The translations under genes and the position numbers were made by a program. The notes below the pieces were generated by a model. It did not search any database and was not told the origin of the DNA. It saw only the letters and a list, made by a program, of their open reading frames with translations. Below, piece by piece: positions 7,820 to 16,520 of a DNA stretch of 64,000 nucleotides. Source of the DNA: Desulfuromonas acetoxidans DSM 684 (GTDB lineage: Bacteria > Desulfobacterota > Desulfuromonadia > Desulfuromonadales > Desulfuromonadaceae); the NCBI RefSeq assembly GCF_000167355.1, contig NZ_AAEW02000003.1, positions 62,001 to 126,000 on the forward strand, written 5' to 3'. Position 1 is the stretch's first letter. Every line of letters begins with the position of its first letter.

Positions 7820-8182
7820 TTATTCAAGTTCTTTTTTTAACTTATGGGCATCACGCCGCAAGAGGTAGCGTCCCTTGCCAATATTGGCCTCATCATCAAA
7901 CAGAAGAGCAACAAAATATTCCTCACTGAGCATCTCAACAACAATGGTCAACTGTTCACACTTAACCATGACCTCTTTCAACGCTCCTGCTGAGAGCAGT
8001 TGAGTCGTGTGCATTAATTCTTTGACCACGGCTGCAAACTCGACGGTGATCGCCTGAGTCTCTTCAGCTGCAGTCCCCTGTCGAAACACCGAATCAACGG
8101 CAATCCCGTCACATCCCATTAAAACAATTGAGGTTGCACCGGGCGTCTGATCAACAATTTCCTGTAAAATCGCTTTAAACAT
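7820..8182 (-). CDS. Roadblock/LC7-domain protein (MglB-like)
   Basis: The 120-residue product is one Roadblock/LC7 domain, opening MFKAILQEIVDQTPGATSIV and continuing through a GCDGIAVDSV strand turn. Such proteins regulate small Ras-like GTPases; MglB with MglA sets pole identity and type IV pilus polarity in Myxococcus and relatives. No MglA-type GTPase is in the window. The start overlaps the end of the TPR gene by 8 bp, so the two are coupled. Its place between aroB and aroQ, downstream of pilMNOPQ, suggests a pilus-related role, but this is inference. Confidence 0.8.
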   Translation of the reverse strand: MFKAILQEIVDQTPGATSIVLMGCDGIAVDSVFRQGTAAEETQAITVEFAAVVKELMHTTQLLSAGALKEVMVKCEQLTIVVEMLSEEYFVALLFDDEANIGKGRYLLRRDAHKLKKELE

Positions 8183-8849
8183 GCGTCCTCCTGCGTTGTA
8201 TACTCAACAACCAACGGCTCAATTGCTGACGTTGGTTGTCCGGCGTTAGACTGTTTTTTGCATCCTCTGCGCCATGTTGTTCACCACGGATCTGCTTCAC
8301 ACGGTTCTGGTACAAAGCATTCTCCGGTTCCTGTTCCAAAAGCTTTAGATACAAAAGCAAAGCTTTTTCAACTAATCCCTGTCGAAAATAGAGGTCTGCC
8401 ATCGTAGGTGTGACAACAATCGGCTCATCAAATTCCTCATCTGCGTCCTGCTGATCCAACATCTCTTCCAGACGTTTCAATTCTTCGCCAGAACCATAAG
8501 AATGTCGCCAATCGGCACATTTTTGCTCAGCGAGATGAAAATTACCCAAACGGATCTCCAAGTCTATTTCAACAAGAAGCCCGGAACGCCAAGCTGATGA
8601 AGAAGCATCGAGCTGTTGCAGAGTTGAGCGAACTTCATCATACAGCGCATTTTCAAGGTAAACACGCGCGGCCAAAACCCGACCATCATCAGATTCTGGA
8701 TTATTTGCAGACCATTGTTTGACTGCGTCCAGAGCCGCATCAAGTAACCCAGCACTGAGGTAAAGGCCTACCAGTTCGGAAATAACATCTGAACTTGTAT
8801 CCGATGGAAGGCGCTCCACCAGCTCGCGAATTCGCTTCAGTTCTGACAT
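8175..8849 (-). CDS. Tetratricopeptide-repeat protein
   Basis: This 224-residue protein has helical pairs of the TPR type. Two are clear: residues 25-60 (a GLYLSAGLLDAAL helix and an NNPES turn) and about 148-185 (LYFRQGLVEKALLLYLKLL, then EQEPEN). The middle is acidic. No enzyme motif is seen. It overlaps the Roadblock gene by 8 bp and starts 9 bp after aroB. It is likely a cytoplasmic scaffold partner of the Roadblock protein. Confidence 0.7.
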   Translation of the reverse strand: MSELKRIRELVERLPSDTSSDVISELVGLYLSAGLLDAALDAVKQWSANNPESDDGRVLAARVYLENALYDEVRSTLQQLDASSSAWRSGLLVEIDLEIRLGNFHLAEQKCADWRHSYGSGEELKRLEEMLDQQDADEEFDEPIVVTPTMADLYFRQGLVEKALLLYLKLLEQEPENALYQNRVKQIRGEQHGAEDAKNSLTPDNQRQQLSRWLLSIQRRRTHV

Positions 8850-8858
8850 ATCTGACCG

Positions 8859-9935
8859 TCAACCCAATACAGATTTAAAAACAGATTCAGGATCTTCAAG
8901 AGAGACAATGCGACTCTCTCCAATCCCGACATTAACAATAAACCGCAAAATACCACCGTGGACCTTTTTATCTCGCCCCATCGCCGCTAAATAATCTTCA
9001 AGGGAAAATGGCGGTGGTTGAGTAACAAAGCCAAACGCCTCAAGCAGTCGGGTCAATCGTTCAACATCTGAATCCTGACAAAGCTCCATCAGACGTGAAA
9101 CGTTAGCAGCCACAAGCATACCGATAGCCACAGCTTCACCATGAAGAACAGTGCCATAACCGGATAATTGCTCAACGGCATGACCAAAAGTATGGCCGAA
9201 ATTCAATACTGCACGAACCGAAGATTCGCGTTCATCAGCAGCCACGACCTCGGCTTTCAACTCACAGGAACGGCGAACGGCATACGCCAATGCCTCGGTG
9301 TCCAACGATAACAACGGTTCAACATGTTCTTCCAACCAGGAAAAAAACGTCTCATCAAACATAACTCCATATTTGATGACCTCTGCAATCCCGGCCAAAA
9401 CATTGCGCTGATCCAAAGTCTCCAATGTCGCCACATTGATAAAAACAGCCCACGGTTGATAAAAAGCCCCAATCAGGTTTTTACCCAGCGGATGATTGAT
9501 CGCCGTTTTACCTCCAACAGAACTGTCAACCTGAGCAAGAACCGTCGTTGGAATCTGCACAAACGGTATACCGCGCAAAAAAGTCGCCGCGGCATAACCC
9601 GCCATATCTCCAACAACGCCGCCACCCAAAGCAATAATACCGGAATGACGATCACATCCCAATTCGATCAATCGTGTATAAATCGTATTGAGAGTCTCAG
9701 CATTTTTATATGATTCACCGTCCTCCACAACAATTTGTTCGACATCATATCCCGATTCCGTCAGCAACTGACTAACCAAAGAGCCATATAGAGGCAAAAC
9801 AGTTGTATTAGTAACAATGACAACCTTACCGGGAAATTGAATCCGTTGTAATTCTTCACTCAGACCGGAAAATCCATGATGAGTAATCAGGATCTGATAG
9901 CTGCGATCTCCTAGCCCTACACTCAGTTGTTCCAC
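8859..9935 (-). CDS. aroB: 3-dehydroquinate synthase
   Basis: AroB cyclises DAHP to 3-dehydroquinate with NAD and a divalent metal. The 358-residue product has the dehydroquinate synthase core: ALGGGVVGDMAGYAAATFLRG near residue 100, PTTVLAQVDSSVGGKTAINH with active-site lysine, a metal-binding Glu in GIAEVIKYG, and the metal histidines in FGHTFGHAVE and LHGEAVAIGM. Length is normal. aroK lies 3 bp upstream, an ancient aroK-aroB pair found with pil genes in many proteobacteria. Confidence 0.97.
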   Translation of the reverse strand: MEQLSVGLGDRSYQILITHHGFSGLSEELQRIQFPGKVVIVTNTTVLPLYGSLVSQLLTESGYDVEQIVVEDGESYKNAETLNTIYTRLIELGCDRHSGIIALGGGVVGDMAGYAAATFLRGIPFVQIPTTVLAQVDSSVGGKTAINHPLGKNLIGAFYQPWAVFINVATLETLDQRNVLAGIAEVIKYGVMFDETFFSWLEEHVEPLLSLDTEALAYAVRRSCELKAEVVAADERESSVRAVLNFGHTFGHAVEQLSGYGTVLHGEAVAIGMLVAANVSRLMELCQDSDVERLTRLLEAFGFVTQPPPFSLEDYLAAMGRDKKVHGGILRFIVNVGIGESRIVSLEDPESVFKSVLG

Positions 9936-9938
9936 ATT

Positions 9939-10484
9939 CTATCCTTGCGCAAGCTTTTGTTTGATTTCCAACACAACCTCTTCCGGGGTTAATTCATCAA
10001 CATCAATCTGCACATCAGCCCTTCGATAAAGCTCCTGACGGCTCTCATATAATGCCTTCAGCGACTCCAAGTCATTTTGGTTAACAAGAGGTCTCTCTGA
10101 TGACCCTTCTAGGCGTGCAAGAACTGTCGGCCATGAACACGCCAAAAAAACGACCACGCCGCAAGAGTTCATTATCTGCCAGTTTCTCTCAGAACCGATA
10201 ATACCGCCACCAGTTGAAAAAACCAGCCCTTCTTTTACTGAAAACTCTTTTAGGAGTTCAGATTCATAGCGACGAAAGACATCTTCGCCCTCTTCTCTGA
10301 AAATCGCATTTATTGAACGCTGCTGCCGCTTGACAACCTCATCATCAAGATCAATAAAGCCCATTCCTAGAGCATCGGCAAGTAGCTTACCCACTGTTGA
10401 TTTCCCAGACCCCATAAAACCTACAAAATAAATCTTTTTATACGTCACAAGAGTTCCCGATTGACAAGATAAAAGTTGAGTCAT
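9939..10484 (-). CDS. aroK: Shikimate kinase
   Basis: AroK phosphorylates shikimate with ATP. The P-loop GFMGSGKST lies at about residues 22-30, DLDDEVVKR contains the shikimate-binding aspartate, and GGGI follows near residue 90. The product of 181 residues has about 12 extra residues before the usual start; a GTG at residue 13 is an alternative start and would give a more typical N-terminus. aroB follows 3 bp later. pilQ lies upstream but a terminator (10558-10584) intervenes, so aroK probably has its own promoter. Confidence 0.93.
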   Translation of the reverse strand: MTQLLSCQSGTLVTYKKIYFVGFMGSGKSTVGKLLADALGMGFIDLDDEVVKRQQRSINAIFREEGEDVFRRYESELLKEFSVKEGLVFSTGGGIIGSERNWQIMNSCGVVVFLACSWPTVLARLEGSSERPLVNQNDLESLKALYESRQELYRRADVQIDVDELTPEEVVLEIKQKLAQG

Positions 10485-10557
10485 TACTAACGGAGCAGAA
10501 GCCCGTTATATCATCCGTAGTTTTGATAAAAACAGTTTAGAATTGACATCATACAAG

Positions 10558-10584
10558 AAAAGGACAGGCGATGCCTGTCCTTTT
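10558..10584 (-). terminator. Terminator after pilQ
   Basis: AAAAGGACAGGC and GCCTGTCCTTTT form a perfect 12-bp stem with a 3-base loop, 24 bases after the pilQ stop. It separates the pilMNOPQ transcript from aroK-aroB. The T tract within the stem makes it look bidirectional. Confidence 0.85.
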
Positions 10585-10608
10585 CTTTACCATTGGTAAA
10601 AAAATAAA

Positions 10609-12792
10609 CTAATCAACAATATGCGGCGTCAAGAAAATCAGAAGTTCTGTCCGATCGTTCGAGGACGTTTTATACTTAAAGAGATTTCCAATAAAGGGGA
10701 GATCTTTTAAATAAGGAGTACCCGAATCCGAATTTTGTTCATTCTCTGTATAGATACCACCAATAACAGTTGTTTCACCATTTTTCAAAAGCAACTTAGT
10801 TTCAGCTTCCTTTGTATTAATGGCAACACCATCAGTATAGGCCACTCCGGGAGAACTGTTAGTCGCCAAGATCTCAAGTAAAATGGTATTGTCGGGATTA
10901 ATCAACGGTGTTACTTCAAGAGCTAATTCTGCCTTTTTGAATTCTGTTGTTGTCCCGTTATCGCTCGTTGTTTTATAAGGAATTTCAGTCCCTTGCCCAA
11001 TTCTCGCAGTCTCACCATCCAAAGCCATAACTTTAGGGGATGAGATAACTTTACCACCCCCAGATGACTCAAGAGCAGACAGCTGCAAATCAAGTACAAT
11101 TGTATCCAACCCTACCCGACCAAACGTTAACGCAGTTCCAAGACCATCAGTCGCACTGGTCGGTGTAATAAAGTTCCCGCCAAGGCCGACAACCGCATTA
11201 TCCAGAGAAGAACCAATGCCACCACCGGAGCTTCCGGAATCATTATCAAACTCAAACCCCCAATGAATACCAAAAGTCTGTTCCGCGCTTGTGTCAGCCT
11301 CAACGATGCGGGCTTCAATTAGTACCTGCTTGACCGGCTCATCTAATTGGTTAATAAGCATCCTAATCTCTTCCAATTTCGAGGGAATATCATTCACCAT
11401 GATCTTCTTACTTCCCTCAATCAACTGGACCTCACCCTGATTACTCAACACATCATCAATGACATCTTCAATCGCTTCTGTATCTTTATAGTTAATGACA
11501 AAAATTTCTGTTCGCGTCTCCTCCAGCTTTTTAATATCTTTTGTAGCTTTAAGACGTTCAGCTTCCATTTTTTTAATTGTGCCCAATGGCAAAATACGCA
11601 CAACATTTCCCTGAGTAATTGTTCCTAATTGCTTGACATCAAGAATCAAATCCAAAGCTTGGTCCCAAGGAACATCATGAAGCCGCAGAGAAACCTTACC
11701 TTTAACATCATCGGATAGGATAATATTCAGATTACTGATTTCAGCGATAAGTTGCATCACTTTACGAATATCTGCATCATCCAATACGAGCGTTACAGGC
11801 TCACCAGTATAAACCTTCGGAGCATCCTTGTCCGCTGTTGCAGAAAGCAAACCAGCAGCAGATTCACCTTCAATACGGTTCAGAACCTGTGATACATCAT
11901 CCATATTTTCATCGTAGGCATAGGCGGGGTCAGAGATAGTTTCAACAATCCCATTCGATTGAGCAGCTTTCGTGGGTTGCACAGGAACATAAACTGAGTC
12001 CAAGGCACTTGGAGCAGTTTCAGCAAAAACGCCATCAACTGTGCTGAAAACCAACTGACTACCGTTTCTGCTCACACTGTACTGAACTAGTCCCTTCATT
12101 TTAGCCGAGAACATGACATTACGCGTTCCGTCTATAATCGTTGAATAAGGAGTGATTTGCAGAACTGAGCTGGGAAAAACAGATGCGTCAACAACACGCC
12201 TCAAAGAACGCGGAATAACAGTATCACTGGCACCAAACCTGATTGTACCATCTACAGTTTCAGCCTCAATCAAATCAAAACGACCATCAAAGTCTACCGT
12301 AAACGTTGATGCTCCGTCTTGTGCATCAAAATTAATCGATTTTACAGAAACCGGTTTCTCAACTCGAGGTTTTACCGCAACGGCAGTTTTCCCAGACCAG
12401 TCGATAACAATATCGTTTCCATAACGCTCGACTGTTGCTTCAGGTAGCTGACCAGAATTAGCATCAAAAACAAAGCGTGTTTTGTCGGCATAAATCCCAA
12501 CACGAATGGCTGAAAAGCCGGAGGCAACATCAAAAGCTCGTTCCTCGAACAAAGGCAATACGCCACTGACGTCAACGACTAAGCGGGGAGGAGCCCCTAG
12601 TGTATAAAAATCAAAAGCAACATCTGGACTATCAATTGCCAATACAGCTGAAGTCTCAGAAATAGTAACGCTTTCAACCGTTGCCATCGCTGCATGGGCA
12701 GCACTGTTGTCGATTCCGACAAGAGAGAAGAACAGTGACAGAACTACAGCAGCATAGCCCAGCGTTTTACGAACAGGTTTCAACACAGTCAT
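10609..12792 (-). CDS. pilQ: Type IV pilus secretin
   Basis: PilQ forms the outer-membrane channel through which the pilus passes. The 727-residue precursor has a signal peptide ending near residue 34. Two AMIN-type peptidoglycan-binding regions follow, about residues 38-110 and 150-230. An STN/N0 domain lies at about 335-405, an N1 domain near 430-490, and the secretin barrel at about 560-727, with the VPFIGNLF-like phrase (here DLPFIGNLF) and a LLIFLTPHIV end. Length and order are those of Geobacter- and Myxococcus-type PilQ. It is the last gene of pilMNOPQ, 3 bp after pilP. Confidence 0.95.
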   Translation of the reverse strand: MTVLKPVRKTLGYAAVVLSLFFSLVGIDNSAAHAAMATVESVTISETSAVLAIDSPDVAFDFYTLGAPPRLVVDVSGVLPLFEERAFDVASGFSAIRVGIYADKTRFVFDANSGQLPEATVERYGNDIVIDWSGKTAVAVKPRVEKPVSVKSINFDAQDGASTFTVDFDGRFDLIEAETVDGTIRFGASDTVIPRSLRRVVDASVFPSSVLQITPYSTIIDGTRNVMFSAKMKGLVQYSVSRNGSQLVFSTVDGVFAETAPSALDSVYVPVQPTKAAQSNGIVETISDPAYAYDENMDDVSQVLNRIEGESAAGLLSATADKDAPKVYTGEPVTLVLDDADIRKVMQLIAEISNLNIILSDDVKGKVSLRLHDVPWDQALDLILDVKQLGTITQGNVVRILPLGTIKKMEAERLKATKDIKKLEETRTEIFVINYKDTEAIEDVIDDVLSNQGEVQLIEGSKKIMVNDIPSKLEEIRMLINQLDEPVKQVLIEARIVEADTSAEQTFGIHWGFEFDNDSGSSGGGIGSSLDNAVVGLGGNFITPTSATDGLGTALTFGRVGLDTIVLDLQLSALESSGGGKVISSPKVMALDGETARIGQGTEIPYKTTSDNGTTTEFKKAELALEVTPLINPDNTILLEILATNSSPGVAYTDGVAINTKEAETKLLLKNGETTVIGGIYTENEQNSDSGTPYLKDLPFIGNLFKYKTSSNDRTELLIFLTPHIVD

Positions 12793-12795
12793 TTT

Positions 12796-13314
12796 CTATT
12801 CCCCTTCTCGTTGAGGAAGTGCAATTTCTTTCAATTCGGTGCGCAGAGCCCCCGAAAAATCACGATAACGTTCCTCGACAACAACTTTACTTTCTGTAAT
12901 TTCAACAACATGGCCACGGTTACGGCCGACCTTAACCCCGGCAACCAACGTGTAGGCTTTTTTATCAGGTGCAACCACCATCGCCCTAGGTTCATTTTGT
13001 CCCAGAACAACGGCAATCAATTGTAGTTCTTTCAAGCCAAAACGCTGCAATGGTGTTTCCGGCTCAGTCTCATCATTCAGGGGTTCACGTATCTTCAAAA
13101 GAGAGGCAAAAGGGTCACGACGGCCCTCTGCTATATATTTATATTTTATTTCATTTTTTTTCCCTTGAGGTGCCTCAACTACTTTCGCCTTAATTTTTTT
13201 AGACACAGCCTTGGGCGTTATTTTCTTAACTTTTTTGGGTGCTTTTTCATCTCCGCAAGCAGCAAGACTCAAAACAAGGGCGAGAAATAAAACAAGAGCA
13301 ATAATCCTCATCAT
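12796..13314 (-). CDS. pilP: Type IV pilus assembly lipoprotein PilP
   Basis: PilP links the inner-membrane PilNO complex to PilQ. The 172-residue precursor has a lipobox LAAC at residues 17-20, a Lys-rich segment, and a C-terminal beta domain starting at YKYIAEGRRDPFASL, the hallmark of PilP. It overlaps pilO by 4 bp and is followed by pilQ after 3 bp. Confidence 0.93.
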   Translation of the reverse strand: MMRIIALVLFLALVLSLAACGDEKAPKKVKKITPKAVSKKIKAKVVEAPQGKKNEIKYKYIAEGRRDPFASLLKIREPLNDETEPETPLQRFGLKELQLIAVVLGQNEPRAMVVAPDKKAYTLVAGVKVGRNRGHVVEITESKVVVEERYRDFSGALRTELKEIALPQREGE

Positions 13315-13913
13315 TTTCTTCTCCCTTTCTTCTTGGGAGCCGGTGGATTCTCAACAAAACGATAAGTCACCACAGTATTGGAAATTGACAACTGGGCGAC
13401 CCCGTCACTCATCTTCGGTTTACCTAAATCCAAGTTAGTGACATTAACAATACGAGCTAGATTCGATACTGCCTCACAAAAAAGGGCCATCTCATGATAA
13501 TTCCCTTTAAGCTTCAGCGAGACAGGCACCTCCGCATAAAATCCCTTTGTTCGTTCTTTGCCTGGCTTAAATTCCACAACTTCAAGGCCATTATCTCGAG
13601 CCAACCCCGCAACACTAGTCAATAAGTTGGGTATTTCACTTTCATTCGGCAATTCATTCAGGGCCAAATCAAGCTGTTTTTTCATCTTTTCATATTCAGC
13701 CTTAAACCTTGGGAGGTTATTGGCGATACGACGTTTCTCCTGCAGCTCAACGAGAACTTTTTTATTATTTTTCTGCTGTTTAGCAAGTTCTTTCTGAGCA
13801 GGCACATAAAGAAAATACGCATATCCGCCAGCAATTACACCCAAGATCAGCAACAACAGTAATACACGCTGATAGAGAGGCATTTTAAGAACTTTTTCAA
13901 CTCGTGGATCCAT
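13311..13913 (-). CDS. pilO: Type IV pilus inner-membrane protein PilO
   Basis: The 200-residue product has a short cytoplasmic N-terminus, one membrane helix at about residues 17-35, a coiled coil at 38-85 and a ferredoxin-like periplasmic domain containing ARDNGLEVVEFKPG. This is the PilO layout. PilO dimerises with PilN to form the alignment complex. It starts 14 bp after pilN and overlaps pilP. Confidence 0.93.
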   Translation of the reverse strand: MDPRVEKVLKMPLYQRVLLLLLILGVIAGGYAYFLYVPAQKELAKQQKNNKKVLVELQEKRRIANNLPRFKAEYEKMKKQLDLALNELPNESEIPNLLTSVAGLARDNGLEVVEFKPGKERTKGFYAEVPVSLKLKGNYHEMALFCEAVSNLARIVNVTNLDLGKPKMSDGVAQLSISNTVVTYRFVENPPAPKKKGRRK

Positions 13914-13927
13914 CTTATTGATCCTCC

Positions 13928-14488
13928 CTATTTTTTCACCCCTGAAGAAGGCTGCTCAACCTTGCATGACAATTCAAAATTTTGGAGTCTTAATCCGCCA
14001 GATGTTTTTTGTTTCGTCACCTTTAAACGAACATTTTTATAATATGCAGAAGCGTCAAGATTTGTCATGAAATCGGCAACATCATCTTCACTTAAGCCAA
14101 CCCCCTTTAAAGTTATATTGCCACCCTTCTCTTTAAAATCAGTAACCCATAAATTGTCCGGCAAAGCCGTGATCAAATCATCCATAATATGAACAGGCCC
14201 AGACTTCGCCTTTTTCAAAGTTTCAAGAACATCAAGTTTATTTTTCAATTCTTCCTGAAGTGCTTTGAATTTATTTACTTCACCAATCTTTTTTTGCAGG
14301 CTTTTTATCTCAGCCTTATTTTTTCTTATCTGAGACTTAACCGTGTCGATATCAGATTGAATCGACATTTGCATAACCACGCATCCGACAATGATGATAG
14401 CAAGTGCAACGCCCGCAACAACAAACTGATTACGTAACTGCTCTTTTTTTTGGGCTGCTTTTACCGGAAGCAGATTTATACGGATCAT
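13928..14488 (-). CDS. pilN: Type IV pilus inner-membrane protein PilN
   Basis: The product of 186 residues opens MIRINLLP, the conserved PilN tail that binds PilM in the cytoplasm. A membrane helix at residues 23-44, a coiled coil at 50-95 and a ferredoxin-like periplasmic domain follow. Its start overlaps the pilM stop by 4 bp. Confidence 0.95.
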   Translation of the reverse strand: MIRINLLPVKAAQKKEQLRNQFVVAGVALAIIIVGCVVMQMSIQSDIDTVKSQIRKNKAEIKSLQKKIGEVNKFKALQEELKNKLDVLETLKKAKSGPVHIMDDLITALPDNLWVTDFKEKGGNITLKGVGLSEDDVADFMTNLDASAYYKNVRLKVTKQKTSGGLRLQNFELSCKVEQPSSGVKK

Positions 14489-15543
14489 AATTTATCTCCC
14501 AACTTACGCGTTGCCAATCCGGCAGCGACAGAAAAGAATGGGGCAACTGATTTCACATAATCAAGATCAAAATCTTTTTCATTGACCGTCATGCGGCTGA
14601 AAGGATCCAAAATTTCTACCGCAACATCCAACCCCTCAGACAACGAAGGGACGATATTCGTAATTAAGGAAACACCGCCTGTTATATACACCTTTTCAAC
14701 ACGTTCATCTGCAAAGGTCGCGGAAAAGAAATCCAAAGATCGACGAATTTCTTGAACCAGGTTGTTCGTAACATTCTGGAGCGCATCCTGAACCGCCTCA
14801 TCATCCATACTCAATGAATCTGCACCCAACTTAAGGGATTCGGCATCTTCACTGTTGATACCAAAACGTTTTTGCAACTCCTCGTTATAGCTATTCCCTC
14901 CCAGCTGAATTTCGCGGGTAAAAACAGAAACACTGTTTTTCAAAACATTAACCTGAATCCCACTAGCACCCATGTCAATCAGTGCAACAACATTCGCAGA
15001 CTCATCGTCATAAACAGAGCAATAGATATTTTCAATTGAGAAACAATCCACATCAACAATGACCGGATTAAGACCGCTTTCCTTAAAAACTGCTACATAT
15101 TCATCAACAAAGTCTTTTTTGGCAGCGATCAGTATAACTTCCATCTGCCCTTGATCATTTGGATCGGGTCCTAAAATATGATAATCAAGAAAAACCTCTG
15201 ACATTTCAAATGGGATATACTGTTCCGCTTCCCACTGAATCGAGTTTTCCAGTTCGTCTTCAGTCATCAAAGCCAGTGAAATTTTGCGAATAATGACTGA
15301 ATGCCCTGACACAGATGTCGCCACATCTGCAGCCTTAATATGATTGCGTGTCATCAAATCGCGAATTGCCATAACAACAGCACTTGAGTCCATAATTGAA
15401 CTGTCAACAACCGCCTCGGGTGGCAAAGGCTCACGATCCAATCGCAACAGATGGAATCCGGACTTACCTTCATGAAGCTGCACCAGCTTGACTGCACTGG
15501 CCCCGATATCAATACCGACAATATCTTTCTTTGATCCAAACAT
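14485..15543 (-). CDS. pilM: Type IV pilus actin-like ATPase PilM
   Basis: PilM is the cytoplasmic actin-like protein that holds the PilN tail. The 352-residue product begins MFGSKKDIVGIDIGASAVKLVQL, with the phosphate-1 loop DIGAS, and continues with LIDMGASGIQVNV (phosphate 2) and YITGGVSLI (adenosine loop). An ATG five codons further upstream is an equally possible start; neither has a strong ribosome site. The promoter at 15635-15662 lies about 90 bp upstream. It heads pilMNOPQ. Confidence 0.94.
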   Translation of the reverse strand: MFGSKKDIVGIDIGASAVKLVQLHEGKSGFHLLRLDREPLPPEAVVDSSIMDSSAVVMAIRDLMTRNHIKAADVATSVSGHSVIIRKISLALMTEDELENSIQWEAEQYIPFEMSEVFLDYHILGPDPNDQGQMEVILIAAKKDFVDEYVAVFKESGLNPVIVDVDCFSIENIYCSVYDDESANVVALIDMGASGIQVNVLKNSVSVFTREIQLGGNSYNEELQKRFGINSEDAESLKLGADSLSMDDEAVQDALQNVTNNLVQEIRRSLDFFSATFADERVEKVYITGGVSLITNIVPSLSEGLDVAVEILDPFSRMTVNEKDFDLDYVKSVAPFFSVAAGLATRKLGDKL

Positions 15544-15634
15544 AAGACAAGATCCCATTGTGAAAGATGCTAAAAGACGTACTCGCCATTAGGGAACATA
15601 AAAATCAAATGTTCCATGCAGTTATACTCTGTCG

Positions 15635-15662
15635 ATTATAAGCAAAATCATAACATCGTCAA
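15635..15662 (-). promoter_or_regulatory. Sigma70-type promoter of pilMNOPQ
   Basis: On the minus strand TTGACG is followed after 16 bases by a perfect TATAAT. It lies between pilD and pilM, about 92 bases before the pilM start. A second TTATAC-like AT-rich stretch lies just upstream. No sigma54-type site was seen here. Confidence 0.75.
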
Positions 15663-15725
15663 GTATAATTAAAAAAAAACAAGCTATAGCGAAACCATAT
15701 TCTACTGGCGGGATATCAGAGTTTT

Positions 15726-16520
15726 TTAAATGACAAATAAATTAAAATACCACCGCACAAGAACTTCCCCCCAAAATAAATAAATCAACGTTCCTGCAAC
15801 AAGGAAAGGCCCAAAAGGTAGTGCCATTTTTGAATCTCCTTTTTGTAACAACATCACTGGAATACCCACCAGTGAGCCCAGCAGTGAACTTAAGAAAACC
15901 ACCGGAAGAATGACACGCCAACCACAAAAAGCGCCAATCATTGCCAATAGCTTAATGTCACCTCCGCCCATCCCCTCTTTTTTAGTAAAAAATTCATACA
16001 GAAAGGCAACTGCAAAAAGACTCCCCCCGCCAACAAGAACCCCGATCAACGAATCCTTCCAACTGACCCAGGGAATGGCAAAAGAGCAGATAAAGCCGAT
16101 CGGGATACCAGGCAAAGTAATTACATCAGGAATAATCTGATGGTCATAATCAATAAACGTGACAACAACAAGTGCCGAAACAAACAGAAAAAGAACCAAA
16201 GTCACCATGGAAAAGCGCGCGTAGTAAAAAACCAGACAATAAAGTGCCCCATTAAGAGCTTCGATACCAGGGTAGCGCCAACTAAACGAAGCACCACAGA
16301 AAGCACAACGTCCACGCAAAAAAAGAAAGCTCAAAATCGGAATATTATGATACCAGCGAAGTCGACTATCACAGCTAAAACAATGTGAGGGCGGAAACAC
16401 AACGGACTTCCCAAGGGGAATCCGATAAATGCACACATTCAAAAAAGAGCCAATAACAGCGCCCAAGACAAACACAAATAGCCAAATCATCATCAACGTC
16501 TCATCCGCAAACAGTCCCAT
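15726..16520 (-). CDS. pilD: Prepilin peptidase
   Basis: PilD cleaves and N-methylates type IV prepilins at the inner membrane. The 264-residue product has 7-8 membrane segments. The N-terminal cytoplasmic loop carries paired cysteines (CFSCDSRL and CAFCGASFSWRYP), the zinc-type motif of bifunctional PilD. The two catalytic aspartates are visible in FIDYDHQIIPD and GMGGGDIKLLAMIGAF. Its start overlaps the GT9 gene by 20 bp, so it lies at the end of the glycan transcript. pilM follows behind its own promoter. Confidence 0.95.
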   Translation of the reverse strand: MGLFADETLMMIWLFVFVLGAVIGSFLNVCIYRIPLGKSVVFPPSHCFSCDSRLRWYHNIPILSFLFLRGRCAFCGASFSWRYPGIEALNGALYCLVFYYARFSMVTLVLFLFVSALVVVTFIDYDHQIIPDVITLPGIPIGFICSFAIPWVSWKDSLIGVLVGGGSLFAVAFLYEFFTKKEGMGGGDIKLLAMIGAFCGWRVILPVVFLSSLLGSLVGIPVMLLQKGDSKMALPFGPFLVAGTLIYLFWGEVLVRWYFNLFVI

